Below, one piece after another: positions 17,002 through 26,685 of a DNA stretch of 64,000 bases. The stretch is from NCBI RefSeq assembly GCF_002261475.1, contig NZ_NEVN01000009.1, positions 62,001 through 126,000 of the forward strand, given 5' to 3'. The DNA comes from Bordetella genomosp. 5 (GTDB lineage: Bacteria; Pseudomonadota; Gammaproteobacteria; Burkholderiales; Burkholderiaceae_B). Every line of letters starts with the position of its first letter. Position 1 is the first letter of the stretch. A program made the position numbers and the translations under genes. The notes below the pieces were generated by a model. That model did not search any database. It saw nothing but the letters and a program-made list of their open reading frames with translations, and was not told the origin of the DNA.

Positions 17002-19007
17002 ACACGCAAGCCCCCCTCTGGCAACACTGGCAGCTGCGGCGCGACGCCGACGGCCTCGCGTGGCTCACGATCGATCGTGCCGGCAGCAAGGTCAACGCGC
17101 TCTCGGCCGATGTGCTGCGCGAGTTCAATCAGGTCCTCGACGCGCTTCAGGCCGATCGTCCGCAGGGTCTCGTGATCCGTTCGGGCAAGTCCACCGGCTT
17201 CATCCTGGGCGCCGACATCGACGAATTCGGCGACGTGCGCTCGGCGGACGACGCCCAGGCGCTGGTCGAGCGCGGCTGGACCACCTTCAACCGGCTCGCA
17301 CGCGCCCCCTACCCCACGCTGGCCCTGATCGAAGGCAATTGCCTGGGCGGCGGCCTCGAGCTCGCGCTGGCCTGCCGCTATCGGCTCGTCGCCGACACGC
17401 CCGACACGGCGCTGGCGCTGCCCGAAGTGATGCTGGGCATCTTTCCGGCGTGGGGCGGCATGCAGCGCCTGCCAGCCCTGATCGGTGCGCCCGCGGCGCT
17501 CGACATGATGCTCACCGGCCGCCGTATCGACGCCCGCCGCGCCGCCGCGCTCGGCCTGGCGGACGCGCGCGTGCCGGTGCGGCTGCTCGATGCCGCCGCG
17601 CGCCAGCAGGTGCTGTCGGGCCGCGCGCGCCGGCGCGCACGCGGCATCGGCGGCCTGCTCAACTGGCGTCCGTTGCGCGGCCTGGTCGCCGCCCGCGCCC
17701 GCAAGCAGGTGCAGGCCAAAGACCCGCTCGGCCACTACCCGGCCCCGCTCGCCATCATCGACACCTGGGAAAAACACAACGGCGATCCGCTGCGCGCGCG
17801 CGAGCAGACGGCTCGCCTGGTGCAGTCCGACACGGCCCGCAATCTGGTGCGCGTGTTCCGCCTGCAAGAGCGCCTCAAAGGCGTGGCGCGCGGCGAACCG
17901 GCCGTGCCCATCCGCCACGTGCATGTGGTGGGTGCCGGCGTGATGGGCGGCGATATCGCCGCCTGGTGCGCCTACAAGGGCATGCGCGTCACGCTGCAGG
18001 ATCGCGATACCGCCCTGATCGCGCCCGCCCTGGGCCGCGCCGCCACGCTGTACGCGCGCCGCCTCAAGGACAAACGCGCCGCCCGCGCCGCGCTCGATCG
18101 CCTGACGCCCGACCCCGAGGGCCACGGCGTGGCGCGCGCCGACCTCGTCATCGAGGCCATCAGCGAGCGCGAAGAGGCCAAGGAAGCGCTCTATCGCAGT
18201 CTCGAGCCGCGCCTCAAACCCGGCGCGCTGCTCGCCACCAACACGTCGAGCCTGTCGTTGGCGCGGCTGCGCAGCGTGCTGCAGCGGCCCGAGCGTCTGG
18301 TGGGCATCCACTTCTTCAACCCGGTGGCCAAAATGCCGCTCGTCGAGATCGTCACCTGCCCCGGCGACACGCCCGAGGCGGGCCAGCGCGCCGCGGCCTT
18401 CGTGGCCCAGCTCGGCAAGCTGCCGCTGCCGGTGCACGATGCGCCCGGCTTCCTGGTCAACGCGGTGCTGGCGCCCTACCTGCTGGAGGCCATGCGCTGC
18501 GTCGACGAAGGAATCGCCCCGGCCACGATCGATGCCGCGCTGACGGCGTTCGGCATGCCCATGGGCCCGCTCGAGCTCGCCGACACGGTGGGCCTGGATA
18601 TCGTGCTGGACGCGGGCAAACAACTCACACAGCAGGCCGAGCCGCCGCGCTGCCTGCGCGAGCGCACGGCCCGCGGCGATCTGGGCAAGAAAACCGGCGC
18701 CGGCTTCTATCGCTGGCAGAACGGCCGCGCTCAGAAGGGCCAGGCGGGCACCCCGCCCACCGGCCTGGCCGAGCGGCTCGTCACGCCGCTCATCGAGCGC
18801 ACCGCGCGCCAGGTCGCCGACGGCGTCGTGGCGGACGCCGATCTGGCCGACGCGGGCGTGATCTTCGGCACCGGCTTCGCGCCGTTTACCGGCGGCCCGC
18901 TGCACTACCGCGACAACCAGGGCGGGCGAGTCCGTCCGCCCGGCCCCATCGAACCCACGCTTTCCCCGAATGCGACATTCACAGAGACCGGCCGCAGTGA
19001 CCCCTGA
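16998..19007 (+). CDS. fadJ: enoyl-CoA hydratase/3-hydroxyacyl-CoA dehydrogenase (FadJ-like)
   Basis: Bifunctional beta-oxidation protein of 669 residues. A crotonase domain comes first, with hydratase glutamates in NCLGGGLELALACR and LPEVMLGIFPAWGG. An NAD-binding dehydrogenase domain follows, with GAGVMGGDIA, NTSSLSLARL, the catalytic His in HFFNPVAKMPLVE and a C-terminal LDIVLDAGK/GKKTGAGFY block. This is the FadB/FadJ domain order, opposite to the second multifunctional protein at 20476-22866. It overlaps the thiolase stop by 4 bp. The last ~30 residues look unconserved and may reflect loss of an earlier stop. Confidence 0.88.
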   Translation: MNTQAPLWQHWQLRRDADGLAWLTIDRAGSKVNALSADVLREFNQVLDALQADRPQGLVIRSGKSTGFILGADIDEFGDVRSADDAQALVERGWTTFNRLARAPYPTLALIEGNCLGGGLELALACRYRLVADTPDTALALPEVMLGIFPAWGGMQRLPALIGAPAALDMMLTGRRIDARRAAALGLADARVPVRLLDAAARQQVLSGRARRRARGIGGLLNWRPLRGLVAARARKQVQAKDPLGHYPAPLAIIDTWEKHNGDPLRAREQTARLVQSDTARNLVRVFRLQERLKGVARGEPAVPIRHVHVVGAGVMGGDIAAWCAYKGMRVTLQDRDTALIAPALGRAATLYARRLKDKRAARAALDRLTPDPEGHGVARADLVIEAISEREEAKEALYRSLEPRLKPGALLATNTSSLSLARLRSVLQRPERLVGIHFFNPVAKMPLVEIVTCPGDTPEAGQRAAAFVAQLGKLPLPVHDAPGFLVNAVLAPYLLEAMRCVDEGIAPATIDAALTAFGMPMGPLELADTVGLDIVLDAGKQLTQQAEPPRCLRERTARGDLGKKTGAGFYRWQNGRAQKGQAGTPPTGLAERLVTPLIERTARQVADGVVADADLADAGVIFGTGFAPFTGGPLHYRDNQGGRVRPPGPIEPTLSPNATFTETGRSDP

Positions 19008-19089
19008 AACAACGATTCCAGCCGGCGAGGCAGCACCTGCGTCACCCTGCAGCAACAAAGAGACAAAACACCACCGGAGACAAGCCATC

Positions 19090-20409
19090 ATGAATCGACG
19101 TTCCCTCGCACTGAAGACACTGTGCGCGGCGCTCGGCACGCTGGGCGCCGCCCACGTGCACGCGGCCGGCTTTCAACTGCTCGAACAGAACGCCAGCGGC
19201 CTGGGCAATGCCTATGCCGGCTCCGCCGCCAATCCCGAGAACGCCAGCGTCATGTACTTCAATGCGGCCGGCATCACGGCGCTGCCGGGTCGCAACGCCA
19301 CGGCAGGCGTCAACTTCATCTGGCCGTCGTTCAAGTTCCGGGACAACGGCAACAGCCGCAATCCCAGCGCGCCGGGCCTGCCCGGCACCGGGCTCAACGG
19401 CAGCGTGCCGACCGGTGGCAACGGCGGCGACGCCGGCAGCCTGGGCATCGTGCCCAACGCCTATTTTTCCTGGCAGGTCAACGAGCAGTGGTATCTGGGC
19501 ATCGGCATGGGCGCGCCGTTCGGTCTCATGACCGAATACGACGATGGCTGGGTGGGCCAGTACCACTCCAACAAGTTCGACATCCGCACCGTCAACATCA
19601 ACCCCACGGTGGCCTACAAGGTCAACGACCAATTCTCGATGGGCTTCGGTCTGAACTGGCAGCGCATCGATGCCGAGTACAAGAAGAAGACCGTCGCGGC
19701 CCTGCCCATTCCGGGCGTGTTCAGCACCGGTGACGCCAAGCTCAAGCTCGACGACGACGCCTGGGGCTGGAACGTCGGCTTCATGCTGCAGCCCACCGAG
19801 GCGACCCGTATCGGTCTGTCGTATCGCTCCAAGATCCGCTACAAGGCGAAGGGTACGACCGACGTCGACAACATCCGGATCCCGGGCGGCACGACCGCCG
19901 TGTCCTATGACGCCACCGCGAACGTCGATCTGCCCGACACCCTGATCCTGAGCGGCGCGCATCAGCTGAACGACAAGTGGGAACTGCTGGGCGACATCTC
20001 CTGGACCGGCTGGAGCAGCATCCAGGAGCTCAAGATCAAGAACGACGGCGGCCCGACCGACACGCTGCCGCTGGGATTCCGCGACACCTGGCGCGTCGCG
20101 GTCGGGGCCAACTACAAGTTCGCTCCGCAATGGAAATGGAAGATGGGCGTGGCGTTCGACCAGTCGCCGGTGCACCGCACGAGCGATCGGCCGACCTCGC
20201 TGCCCGACACCGACCGCTGGTGGTTCGCCACGGGCGTGCAGTGGGCCCCCACGGCGAACACCACCGTCGATCTGTCGTACGCCTATCTTTATCTGCGCGA
20301 CGTCGATATCGACACCACGTCCGGCAGCGCGGCCACCAAAGGCCGCGTCGCGGGCACGTATAGTGGTAAAGGCAACATCGTCGGCCTGCAGGTGTCGACG
20401 CGCTTCTGA
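19090..20409 (+). CDS. fadL: outer membrane long-chain fatty acid transporter (FadL/OmpP1)
   Basis: Outer-membrane beta-barrel that brings hydrophobic substrates, usually long-chain fatty acids, across the outer membrane. A 439-residue precursor with a signal peptide of about 26 residues ending near HVHA/AGF. The mature N-terminus AGFQLLEQNASGLGNAYAGS is the family hallmark plug segment, and the chain ends in aromatic VSTRF as required for barrel insertion. GGAG precedes the ATG at 19090, so the longer upstream frame is rejected. Its place inside the fad block supports fatty acid uptake rather than aromatic hydrocarbons. Confidence 0.92.
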   Translation: MNRRSLALKTLCAALGTLGAAHVHAAGFQLLEQNASGLGNAYAGSAANPENASVMYFNAAGITALPGRNATAGVNFIWPSFKFRDNGNSRNPSAPGLPGTGLNGSVPTGGNGGDAGSLGIVPNAYFSWQVNEQWYLGIGMGAPFGLMTEYDDGWVGQYHSNKFDIRTVNINPTVAYKVNDQFSMGFGLNWQRIDAEYKKKTVAALPIPGVFSTGDAKLKLDDDAWGWNVGFMLQPTEATRIGLSYRSKIRYKAKGTTDVDNIRIPGGTTAVSYDATANVDLPDTLILSGAHQLNDKWELLGDISWTGWSSIQELKIKNDGGPTDTLPLGFRDTWRVAVGANYKFAPQWKWKMGVAFDQSPVHRTSDRPTSLPDTDRWWFATGVQWAPTANTTVDLSYAYLYLRDVDIDTTSGSAATKGRVAGTYSGKGNIVGLQVSTRF

Positions 20410-20475
20410 CGCCGCGTTGCACGCGGCATCCGTCCGGGGCCCCGCGGGACCCGGACGCCTACACAGGAGGTATTC

Positions 20476-22866
20476 GTGAGCAAGTTCACCGTCAAGCACG
20501 CCGCCGTCCTGGGCGCCGGCGTCATGGGCGCGCAGATCGCCGCCCACCTGGCCAACGCCGGCGTCCCGGTGACGCTGTACGACCTGACGGCGCCCGAGGG
20601 CGACCGCAACGGGATCGTCAAGAAGGCCCTGGCCGGCCTGAAAAAACTCGAACCCGCTCCGCTTGCGCAGGCGAGCCGCCTCGGCCTGATCCGCCCCGCC
20701 AACTACGACGACGACCTTCCGGCCCTGGCGCAATGCGACCTCGTCATCGAGGCGATCGCCGAACGGCTCGACTGGAAGATCGCGCTCTACGAACGCATCG
20801 CGCCGCACCTGGCGCCGCACGCCGTCGTTGCCTCGAATACCTCCGGCCTGTCGATCGAAACGCTCGCGGGCGCGCTGCCCGAGGCGCTGCGGCCGCGCTA
20901 CCTCGGCGTCCATTTCTTCAATCCGCCGCGCTACATGCGCCTGGTGGAATTGATCCCCACGCGCCATACCGACGTGCGCGTGGCCGACCAGCTCGAAGCC
21001 TGGCTCACCTCGCGCCTGGGCAAGGGCGTGATCCGCGCGCTCGACACGCCCAACTTCGTCGCCAACCGCATCGGCGTGTTCTCGATCCTGGCCGCGCTGC
21101 ATCACACCGAGCGGCTCGGCCTGCCTTTCGACGACGTGGACGCCCTCACCGGACCGCGCATCGGCCGGCCCAAGAGCGCCACCTACCGCACCGCCGACGT
21201 GGTGGGCCTCGACACGCTCGCGCACGTGATCGGCACCATGCGCGAGCATCTGCCCGACGACCCCTGGCACCGCTGGTTCCAGACGCCTGCGTGGTTGCAG
21301 GCGCTGATCGACGCCCGCGCGCTCGGCCAGAAGAGCGGCGTGGGTGTCTACAAAAAAGTGGGCAAGGAGATCCAGGTGCTGGATCCCGCCACCGGCGAAT
21401 ACCGGCCGCAGGCGGGCAAGCTTTCCGACGAGACGGCCGCGATCCTCAAGGAGCGCGATCCCGCCAAGCGTTTCGCCGCGCTCGCCGCGAGCCAGGATCC
21501 CCAGGCGCAGTTTCTCTGGAGCCTGTTTCGCGACACCTTCCATTACGCGGCCGTGCAGCTGGCCAGCGTGGCCGACAACGCGCGCGACCTCGATCTGGCG
21601 ATGCGCTGGGGCTTCGGCTGGAGCCAGGGCCCGTTCGAGACCTGGCAGGCCGCGGGCTGGCAGCAGGTGGCTCGTGCCATCGCCGCCGACATCGCCGCGG
21701 GCCGCGCCATGAGCGACGTGGCCCTGCCCGACTGGGCGCTGGACCCCGCCCGCACCGGCGTGCATACCGAGGCCGGCTCGTGGTCGGCGCGCGAGCAGAG
21801 CTACAAGCCGCGCCCGGCGCTGCCCGTGTATCAGCGCCAGCTCTATCCCGACCGCGTGCATGGCGAAGCCCGTGACGAACCCGGCCAGACGGTCTGGGAG
21901 GCGGACGGCGTGCGGCTCTGGAACCTGCCCGCGCAAGACCCCGGCATCGCCATTCTTTCGCTCACCTCCAAGAATCACACCATCGGCGGCGAAGTGCTGG
22001 CCGGCATCCAGGAAGCCGTGGCGCGCGCCGAGCGCGACTTCGACGGCCTGGTGTTCTGGCACAGCGCACCGTTCGCCGTGGGCGCCAATCTCGAGCAGGT
22101 CTATCAGGCCTGCCAGGCCGGCGAGTTCGACATGCTCGAGCGCATGGTCGAGACCTTCCAGCGCACCTCGCTCGCGCTGCACTACGCCACCATTCCCACC
22201 GTCGCCGCCGTGCAGGGCATGGCGCTGGGCGGAGGCTGCGAATTCCTGATGCACACGCATCGCCGCGTGCTGGCGCTCGAGAGCTACATCGGTCTGGTCG
22301 AGGCCGGCGTCGGCCTGATCCCGGCCGGCGCGGGCAGCAAGCAGCTCGCCGCGCGGGCCGCCACGCTGGCGGCGGCCACCGCCACGCCCAACGAAGTGTT
22401 TCCCTATCTGCAGCCGGTGTTCCAGAACATCGCCACCGCGCAGGTCGCCAAGAGCGCGCTGCAGGCCGTCGACATGGGCTATGCCCAGGCCCACGACACC
22501 GTGGTGTTCCATCCCGACGAACTGTTGTGGGTGGCGTTGCGCGAAGCGCGTGCCGCCGCCGACGCGGGCCACACGCCCCCGCCGCCGCTGCGCGATGTGC
22601 CGGTCGCCGGGCGTACCGGCATCGCCAACTTCGAGATGGTGCTGCTCAACATGCGTGAGGGCGGCATGATCAGCGACCACGATTACCGCGTGGCCCGCAG
22701 CGCCGCCGTCGCGCTGTGCGGCGGCGAGGTCGAAGCGGGCACCCGTGTCGACGAAGAATGGCTGCTGGCCGTGGAGCGGCGCGAGTTCGTGGCGTTGCTG
22801 CGCACGCCCGAAACCCAGGCCCGCATCCGCCACACCCTCGACACCGGCAAGCCGCTGCGCAACTGA
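20476..22866 (+). CDS. fadN: 3-hydroxyacyl-CoA dehydrogenase/enoyl-CoA hydratase (FadN-like)
   Basis: A 796-residue bifunctional protein with dehydrogenase first and hydratase last. N-terminal Rossmann motif GAGVMGAQIAAHLANAG, catalytic His in HFFNPPRYMRLVELIP, then a crotonase domain with AVQGMALGGGCEFLMH and a second Glu in GLVEAGVGLIPAG. This order is that of FadN-type proteins, distinct from the FadJ-like protein at 16998-19007. It starts with GTG, chosen for the strong AGGAGG just upstream. The following thiolase begins 13 bp after its stop, so this is a second hydratase/dehydrogenase plus thiolase pair in the same operon. Confidence 0.9.
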   Translation: MSKFTVKHAAVLGAGVMGAQIAAHLANAGVPVTLYDLTAPEGDRNGIVKKALAGLKKLEPAPLAQASRLGLIRPANYDDDLPALAQCDLVIEAIAERLDWKIALYERIAPHLAPHAVVASNTSGLSIETLAGALPEALRPRYLGVHFFNPPRYMRLVELIPTRHTDVRVADQLEAWLTSRLGKGVIRALDTPNFVANRIGVFSILAALHHTERLGLPFDDVDALTGPRIGRPKSATYRTADVVGLDTLAHVIGTMREHLPDDPWHRWFQTPAWLQALIDARALGQKSGVGVYKKVGKEIQVLDPATGEYRPQAGKLSDETAAILKERDPAKRFAALAASQDPQAQFLWSLFRDTFHYAAVQLASVADNARDLDLAMRWGFGWSQGPFETWQAAGWQQVARAIAADIAAGRAMSDVALPDWALDPARTGVHTEAGSWSAREQSYKPRPALPVYQRQLYPDRVHGEARDEPGQTVWEADGVRLWNLPAQDPGIAILSLTSKNHTIGGEVLAGIQEAVARAERDFDGLVFWHSAPFAVGANLEQVYQACQAGEFDMLERMVETFQRTSLALHYATIPTVAAVQGMALGGGCEFLMHTHRRVLALESYIGLVEAGVGLIPAGAGSKQLAARAATLAAATATPNEVFPYLQPVFQNIATAQVAKSALQAVDMGYAQAHDTVVFHPDELLWVALREARAAADAGHTPPPPLRDVPVAGRTGIANFEMVLLNMREGGMISDHDYRVARSAAVALCGGEVEAGTRVDEEWLLAVERREFVALLRTPETQARIRHTLDTGKPLRN

Positions 22867-22879
22867 GAAGGAGCCGAAC

Positions 22880-24079
22880 ATGAGCAAGACCATGCAAGAC
22901 GCCTACATCGTCGCCGCCACCCGCCTGCCGGTCGGCAAGCGCAATGGCATGTACGCCACCGTGCGCCCCGACGACATGCTGGCCGCCGTGCTGCGCGGCG
23001 CGCTCGCGCAGGCGCCCGGGCTCGACGCCAACCGCATCGAAGACGTGGTGGCGGGCTGCGCCATGCCCGAAGCCGAGCAGGGCATGAACGTGGCCCGTAT
23101 CGGCCTGCTGCTGGCCGGCCTGCCCCAGTCGGTGGCCGGCGTCACGGTCAACCGCTTCTGCGCCTCGGGCCTGCAGGCCGTGGCGGACGCCGCTGCCCGC
23201 ATCCGCCAGGGCGATGCCGACATCATGATCGGCGCCGGCACGGAATCCATGAGCGCGATGCCGCAGATCATGGGCAACAAAGTCGCCATGAATCCCGAGA
23301 TTTTCACGCACGAGGATTCGCTCGGCATGGCCTACGGCATGGGCCTGACCGGCGAGAAGGTCGCCGAGCGCTGGAAGGTCTCGCGCGAAGACCAGGACGC
23401 CTTCGCGCTGGCCTCGCATCAGAAGGCCTGCCAGGCCATCGCCTCGCGCCATTTCGAAGCCGAGACCACGCCCTATCTGATCCGCACGCACGTGCCCGAT
23501 GGCCACACCGGCGCCATCAAGGTCGTCGAACGGCTGGCCGAGGTCGACGAAGGCCCCCGGCCGGACAGCTCGGCCGAGGCGCTGGCCAGGCTGCGCCCGG
23601 TGTTCGCCGCGCGCGGCAGCGTCACGGCGGGCAACAGCTCGCAGATGTCCGATGGCGCCGGCGCGGTGGTGCTGGTGTCCGAACGCATTCTGCGCGAGTT
23701 CGACCTGAAGCCGCTCGGCCGCTTCGTGTCGTATTCGGTCGCGGGCGTGCCGCCCGAGATCATGGGCATCGGCCCGGCCTACGCGATCCCCAAGGCGCTC
23801 GAGCGCGCCGGCATCACCCAGGACCAGCTCGACTGGATCGAGCTCAACGAAGCGTTCGCCGCGCAATCGCTGGCCGTGATGCGCGAACTCGGGCTCGACC
23901 CCGACAAGGTGAACCCGCTGGGCGGCGCCATCGCGCTGGGCCACCCGCTGGGCGCCACCGGCGCCATCCGCACCGCGACGCTGCTGCACGGCCTGCGGCG
24001 CACGGGCAAGCGCTATGGCATGGTCACGATGTGCATCGGCACCGGCATGGGCGCCGCCGGGGTGTTCGAGGCACTCTGA
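22880..24079 (+). CDS. fadA: acetyl-CoA C-acyltransferase (thiolase, FadA-like)
   Basis: Second thiolase of the block, 399 residues, the usual length of FadA/AtoB enzymes. Active-site Cys in NRFCASGLQAVADA, a His in LNEAFAAQS and GHPLGATGAIR, and the acid/base Cys in MCIGTGMGAAG. It lies 13 bp after the FadN-like gene, and GGAG precedes its ATG. It differs from the FadI-like thiolase upstream, so the operon carries two separate thiolytic steps, perhaps for different chain lengths. Confidence 0.9.
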   Translation: MSKTMQDAYIVAATRLPVGKRNGMYATVRPDDMLAAVLRGALAQAPGLDANRIEDVVAGCAMPEAEQGMNVARIGLLLAGLPQSVAGVTVNRFCASGLQAVADAAARIRQGDADIMIGAGTESMSAMPQIMGNKVAMNPEIFTHEDSLGMAYGMGLTGEKVAERWKVSREDQDAFALASHQKACQAIASRHFEAETTPYLIRTHVPDGHTGAIKVVERLAEVDEGPRPDSSAEALARLRPVFAARGSVTAGNSSQMSDGAGAVVLVSERILREFDLKPLGRFVSYSVAGVPPEIMGIGPAYAIPKALERAGITQDQLDWIELNEAFAAQSLAVMRELGLDPDKVNPLGGAIALGHPLGATGAIRTATLLHGLRRTGKRYGMVTMCIGTGMGAAGVFEAL

Positions 24080-24083
24080 CATC

Positions 24084-24632
24084 GTGAAGCTGCAATGGCT
24101 CGAACGGCTGCCGCCCGCCTGGCGCGCCCCGCTGCTGCGCATCGGGTTCAATCTGCATCCGGCGTTTCGCGCCACGGGCGGACGCGTCGAGTGGGTGGCC
24201 TCGGACTTCCGCTCGCTGCGCATCCGGCTCAGGCTCACGCGCCGCACGCGCAACATCGTGGGCTCGCTCTACGGCGGCTCGCTCTTTGCCATCACCGACG
24301 GCGCGCACCCCACGTTGCTGATGCTGGCGCTGGGCCGCGACGTGATCGTGTGGGACAAGTCGGCTTCGATCCGCTACCGCCGGCCGGCCTACGACACGAT
24401 CTACGCCGACTTCGCCCTGCCTGAAGAAGAGCTGGCCCAGGTGCGCTCGGCGCTCGCGCGCGACCACGAAACCACGCGCAGTTATACCGTCGAACTCAAA
24501 GACGCCGAGGGGCTGGTGTACGCGGTCGTCGAGCGCACCGTGTACATCGCCGACAAGGCCTTCTATCAACGCAAGACCTCGGGCGCCGTGCCCGCGCCCT
24601 CACCCGCGAGCGCCGACAGCTCGCCGCCCTGA
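24084..24632 (+). CDS. DUF4442/hotdog-fold thioesterase-like protein
   Basis: A 182-residue protein of the hotdog-fold DUF4442 type, related to PaaI-like acyl-CoA thioesterases. The segment [20 protein letters not shown] matches the helix-gripping motif of such proteins. No catalytic residue can be assigned with certainty. The GTG at 24084, 4 bp after the thiolase stop, is used because the frame otherwise extends back into the thiolase gene. The Pro/Ala/Ser-rich tail looks disordered. Its place among the fad genes suggests trimming of excess acyl-CoA, which is inference. Confidence 0.75.
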   Translation: MKLQWLERLPPAWRAPLLRIGFNLHPAFRATGGRVEWVASDFRSLRIRLRLTRRTRNIVGSLYGGSLFAITDGAHPTLLMLALGRDVIVWDKSASIRYRRPAYDTIYADFALPEEELAQVRSALARDHETTRSYTVELKDAEGLVYAVVERTVYIADKAFYQRKTSGAVPAPSPASADSSPP

Positions 24633-24745
24633 GCGGCGGGGGCGCGCGGTTGCAGCGCCAACGCGATGGCGATACCCTTTGGCGGGCGCGGCATCCACGA
24701 CAGGATCATGCGCCTCCCCGCCCGCAGGTTCACACGGAACGGAGC

Positions 24746-26464
24746 ATGGAAAAACTCTGGCTGCAAAGCTACCCACCCGGCGTCCCCGCCGAGATCGACA
24801 CCTCGGCCTACCCGTCGCTGGTGGCGCTGCTCGAAGACAGCTGCCAGCGCTACGCCGACAAGACGGCCTTCATCAGCATGGGCGCGACGCTCAGTTATGC
24901 CGAGCTCGACCGGCGCTCGCGCGCGTTCGCAGGCTGGCTGCAGTCGCGTGGCCTGCGCCGCGGCGACCGCGTCGCGCTGATGATGCCCAACCTGCTGCAG
25001 TATCCGATCGCGCTGTTCGGCGTACTGCGCGCTGGCTGCGTCGTCGTGAACTGCAATCCGCTGTACACCCCGCGCGAACTCGAACACCAACTTGCCGACG
25101 CGGAAGTCAGCGCGATCGTCATCGCCGAAAATTTCGCCCACACCCTCGCCGAAGTACAGGACAGGCTGCGGGTGCCGCACGTGGTCACGACCACGGTCGG
25201 CGACGAGCTCGGTGCGCTCAAGGGCCTGCTGGTCGACTTCGTGGTGCGACGCGTGAAGCGGCTGGTGCCCCCCTGGCAGCTGCCGGGGTCGGTGCGGTGG
25301 CGCGACATCGCGCGGCATCAAGGCGCAACGCCGGTGCCCCTCGGCCATGATGACCTGGCGTTTCTTCAGTACACCGGCGGCACGACCGGCGTAGCGAAGG
25401 CCGCCATGCTGAGCCACGGCAATATGGTGGCCAATCTGTGCCAGGCCCACGCCTGGGTGAGCCCGTACGTCACCGAAGGAGAAGAGTGCATCGTCACGGC
25501 CCTGCCGCTGTATCACATCTTCGCCCTCACGGCGAACTGCCTGACCTTCATGCGCCTGGGCGCCAGCAACCTGCTGATCCTCAATCCGCGCGACATCCGC
25601 GGCTTCATCCGCGAGCTGCAAAAGACGCCCTTCACCTGCTTCACCGGCGTCAACACGCTCTTCAACGCGCTGCTGAACAACCCGCATTTCGAGCAACTGG
25701 ATTTTTCGAAGCTGCGTATCACGCTGGGGGGCGGCATGGCGGTGCAACGCGTGGTGGCCGAGCGCTGGCTCGCCATCACCGGCACGCCGCTCGCGCAGGC
25801 CTACGGCCTGACCGAGGCCTCGCCCGCGGTCTCGCTCAATCCGCTGCGCGACGAAGACTTCCATGGTTCGGTCGGGCTGCCGGTGCCGTCGATGGACCTG
25901 TCGGTGCGCGACAAAGAAGGCAACGAGCTCGAACAGGGCAAGGTGGGCGAGATCTGCCTGCGCGGACCGCAAATCATGAGCGGCTACTGGCGCCAGCCCG
26001 AAGAGACCGCGCAGGCCTTCTTTCCGGACGGCTATCTGCGCACCGGCGACATCGGCTACGTGGACCACCGCGGTTTTTTGTATCTCGTGGACCGCAAGAA
26101 AGATCTGATCCTGGTCTCGGGCTTCAACGTCTATCCCACCGAGATCGAAGACGTGGCCGCGGCCTGCCCGGGCGTGCGCGAGGTGGCCGCGGTCGGCTGG
26201 CCCGACGAACGCTCCGGCGAGGCCGTGAAGCTGTTCGTGATCCGCAACGATCCGCAGCTCGACGCCCAGACGCTCATCGCGCACTGCCGCAAGTACCTGA
26301 CCGGCTACAAGGTGCCGCGCAGCGTGGAGTTTCGCGACGATCTGCCGCGCACCAACGTGGGCAAGATCCTGCGCCGCGAGCTGCGCCCGGCGCCGACCGA
26401 CCCGACCGCGTCGGGGGCGGCCGACGCCAGCGCGTCGGGGCCGACCGGCGCCAGCGCGCCGTGA
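24746..26464 (+). CDS. fadD: long-chain fatty acid-CoA ligase
   Basis: Activates fatty acids with ATP and CoA at the inner face of the membrane. In 572 residues it shows the adenylation motifs [20 protein letters not shown] (~210-230), [10 protein letters not shown] (~350), [11 protein letters not shown] (~430), [20 protein letters not shown] (~450) and the C-terminal catalytic Lys in [17 protein letters not shown] sits just before ATG 24746. A low-complexity Ala/Ser/Gly/Thr tail of ~25 residues follows the last motif. It is the last gene of the fatty-acid block. Confidence 0.92.
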   Translation: MEKLWLQSYPPGVPAEIDTSAYPSLVALLEDSCQRYADKTAFISMGATLSYAELDRRSRAFAGWLQSRGLRRGDRVALMMPNLLQYPIALFGVLRAGCVVVNCNPLYTPRELEHQLADAEVSAIVIAENFAHTLAEVQDRLRVPHVVTTTVGDELGALKGLLVDFVVRRVKRLVPPWQLPGSVRWRDIARHQGATPVPLGHDDLAFLQYTGGTTGVAKAAMLSHGNMVANLCQAHAWVSPYVTEGEECIVTALPLYHIFALTANCLTFMRLGASNLLILNPRDIRGFIRELQKTPFTCFTGVNTLFNALLNNPHFEQLDFSKLRITLGGGMAVQRVVAERWLAITGTPLAQAYGLTEASPAVSLNPLRDEDFHGSVGLPVPSMDLSVRDKEGNELEQGKVGEICLRGPQIMSGYWRQPEETAQAFFPDGYLRTGDIGYVDHRGFLYLVDRKKDLILVSGFNVYPTEIEDVAAACPGVREVAAVGWPDERSGEAVKLFVIRNDPQLDAQTLIAHCRKYLTGYKVPRSVEFRDDLPRTNVGKILRRELRPAPTDPTASGAADASASGPTGASAP

Positions 26465-26490
26465 CCGTTAAAAATAAAAACGCGACGCAC

Positions 26491-26527
26491 AAAAGACAAA
26501 AGGCCTGCAAGCAATGCTTGCAGGCCT
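26491..26527 (-). terminator. terminator of tRNA-Arg copy 1
   Basis: On the minus strand a 12-bp perfect stem (AGGCCTGCAAGC with complement, loop of 3 nt, arms at 26516-26527 and 26501-26512) is followed by TTTGTCTTTT. Near-identical copies follow the other two tRNA-Arg genes. Confidence 0.85.
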
Positions 26528-26535
26528 CTCGAATA

Positions 26536-26612
26536 TGGCGCGCCCGGCAGGATTCGAACCCACGACCCCTTGGTTCGTAGCCAAGTACTCTATCCAACTG
26601 AGCTACGGGCGC
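26536..26612 (-). tRNA. tRNA-Arg (anticodon ACG), copy 1
   Basis: A 77-nt gene with encoded CCA. Acceptor GCGCCCG pairs with CGGGCGC; D-arm AGCTCAGTTGGATAGAG, anticodon loop CTACGAA (ACG) on a TTGG/CCAA stem, and T-arm GTGGGTTCGAATCC are all standard. Identical in sequence to the copies at 29158 and 29372. Confidence 0.97.
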
Positions 26613-26685
26613 TGTAAAGAGGCGAAAGTATAGCGGGTTTTTCGGAATTGTCCAAGCGCGCCGAAAACCGCCCCTCGCGCGCGCC

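Noticed and set aside
19042-22893. Minus-strand open frame of over 1280 codons opposite fadL and fadN
   Set aside because: Same antisense effect; no motif or start signal.
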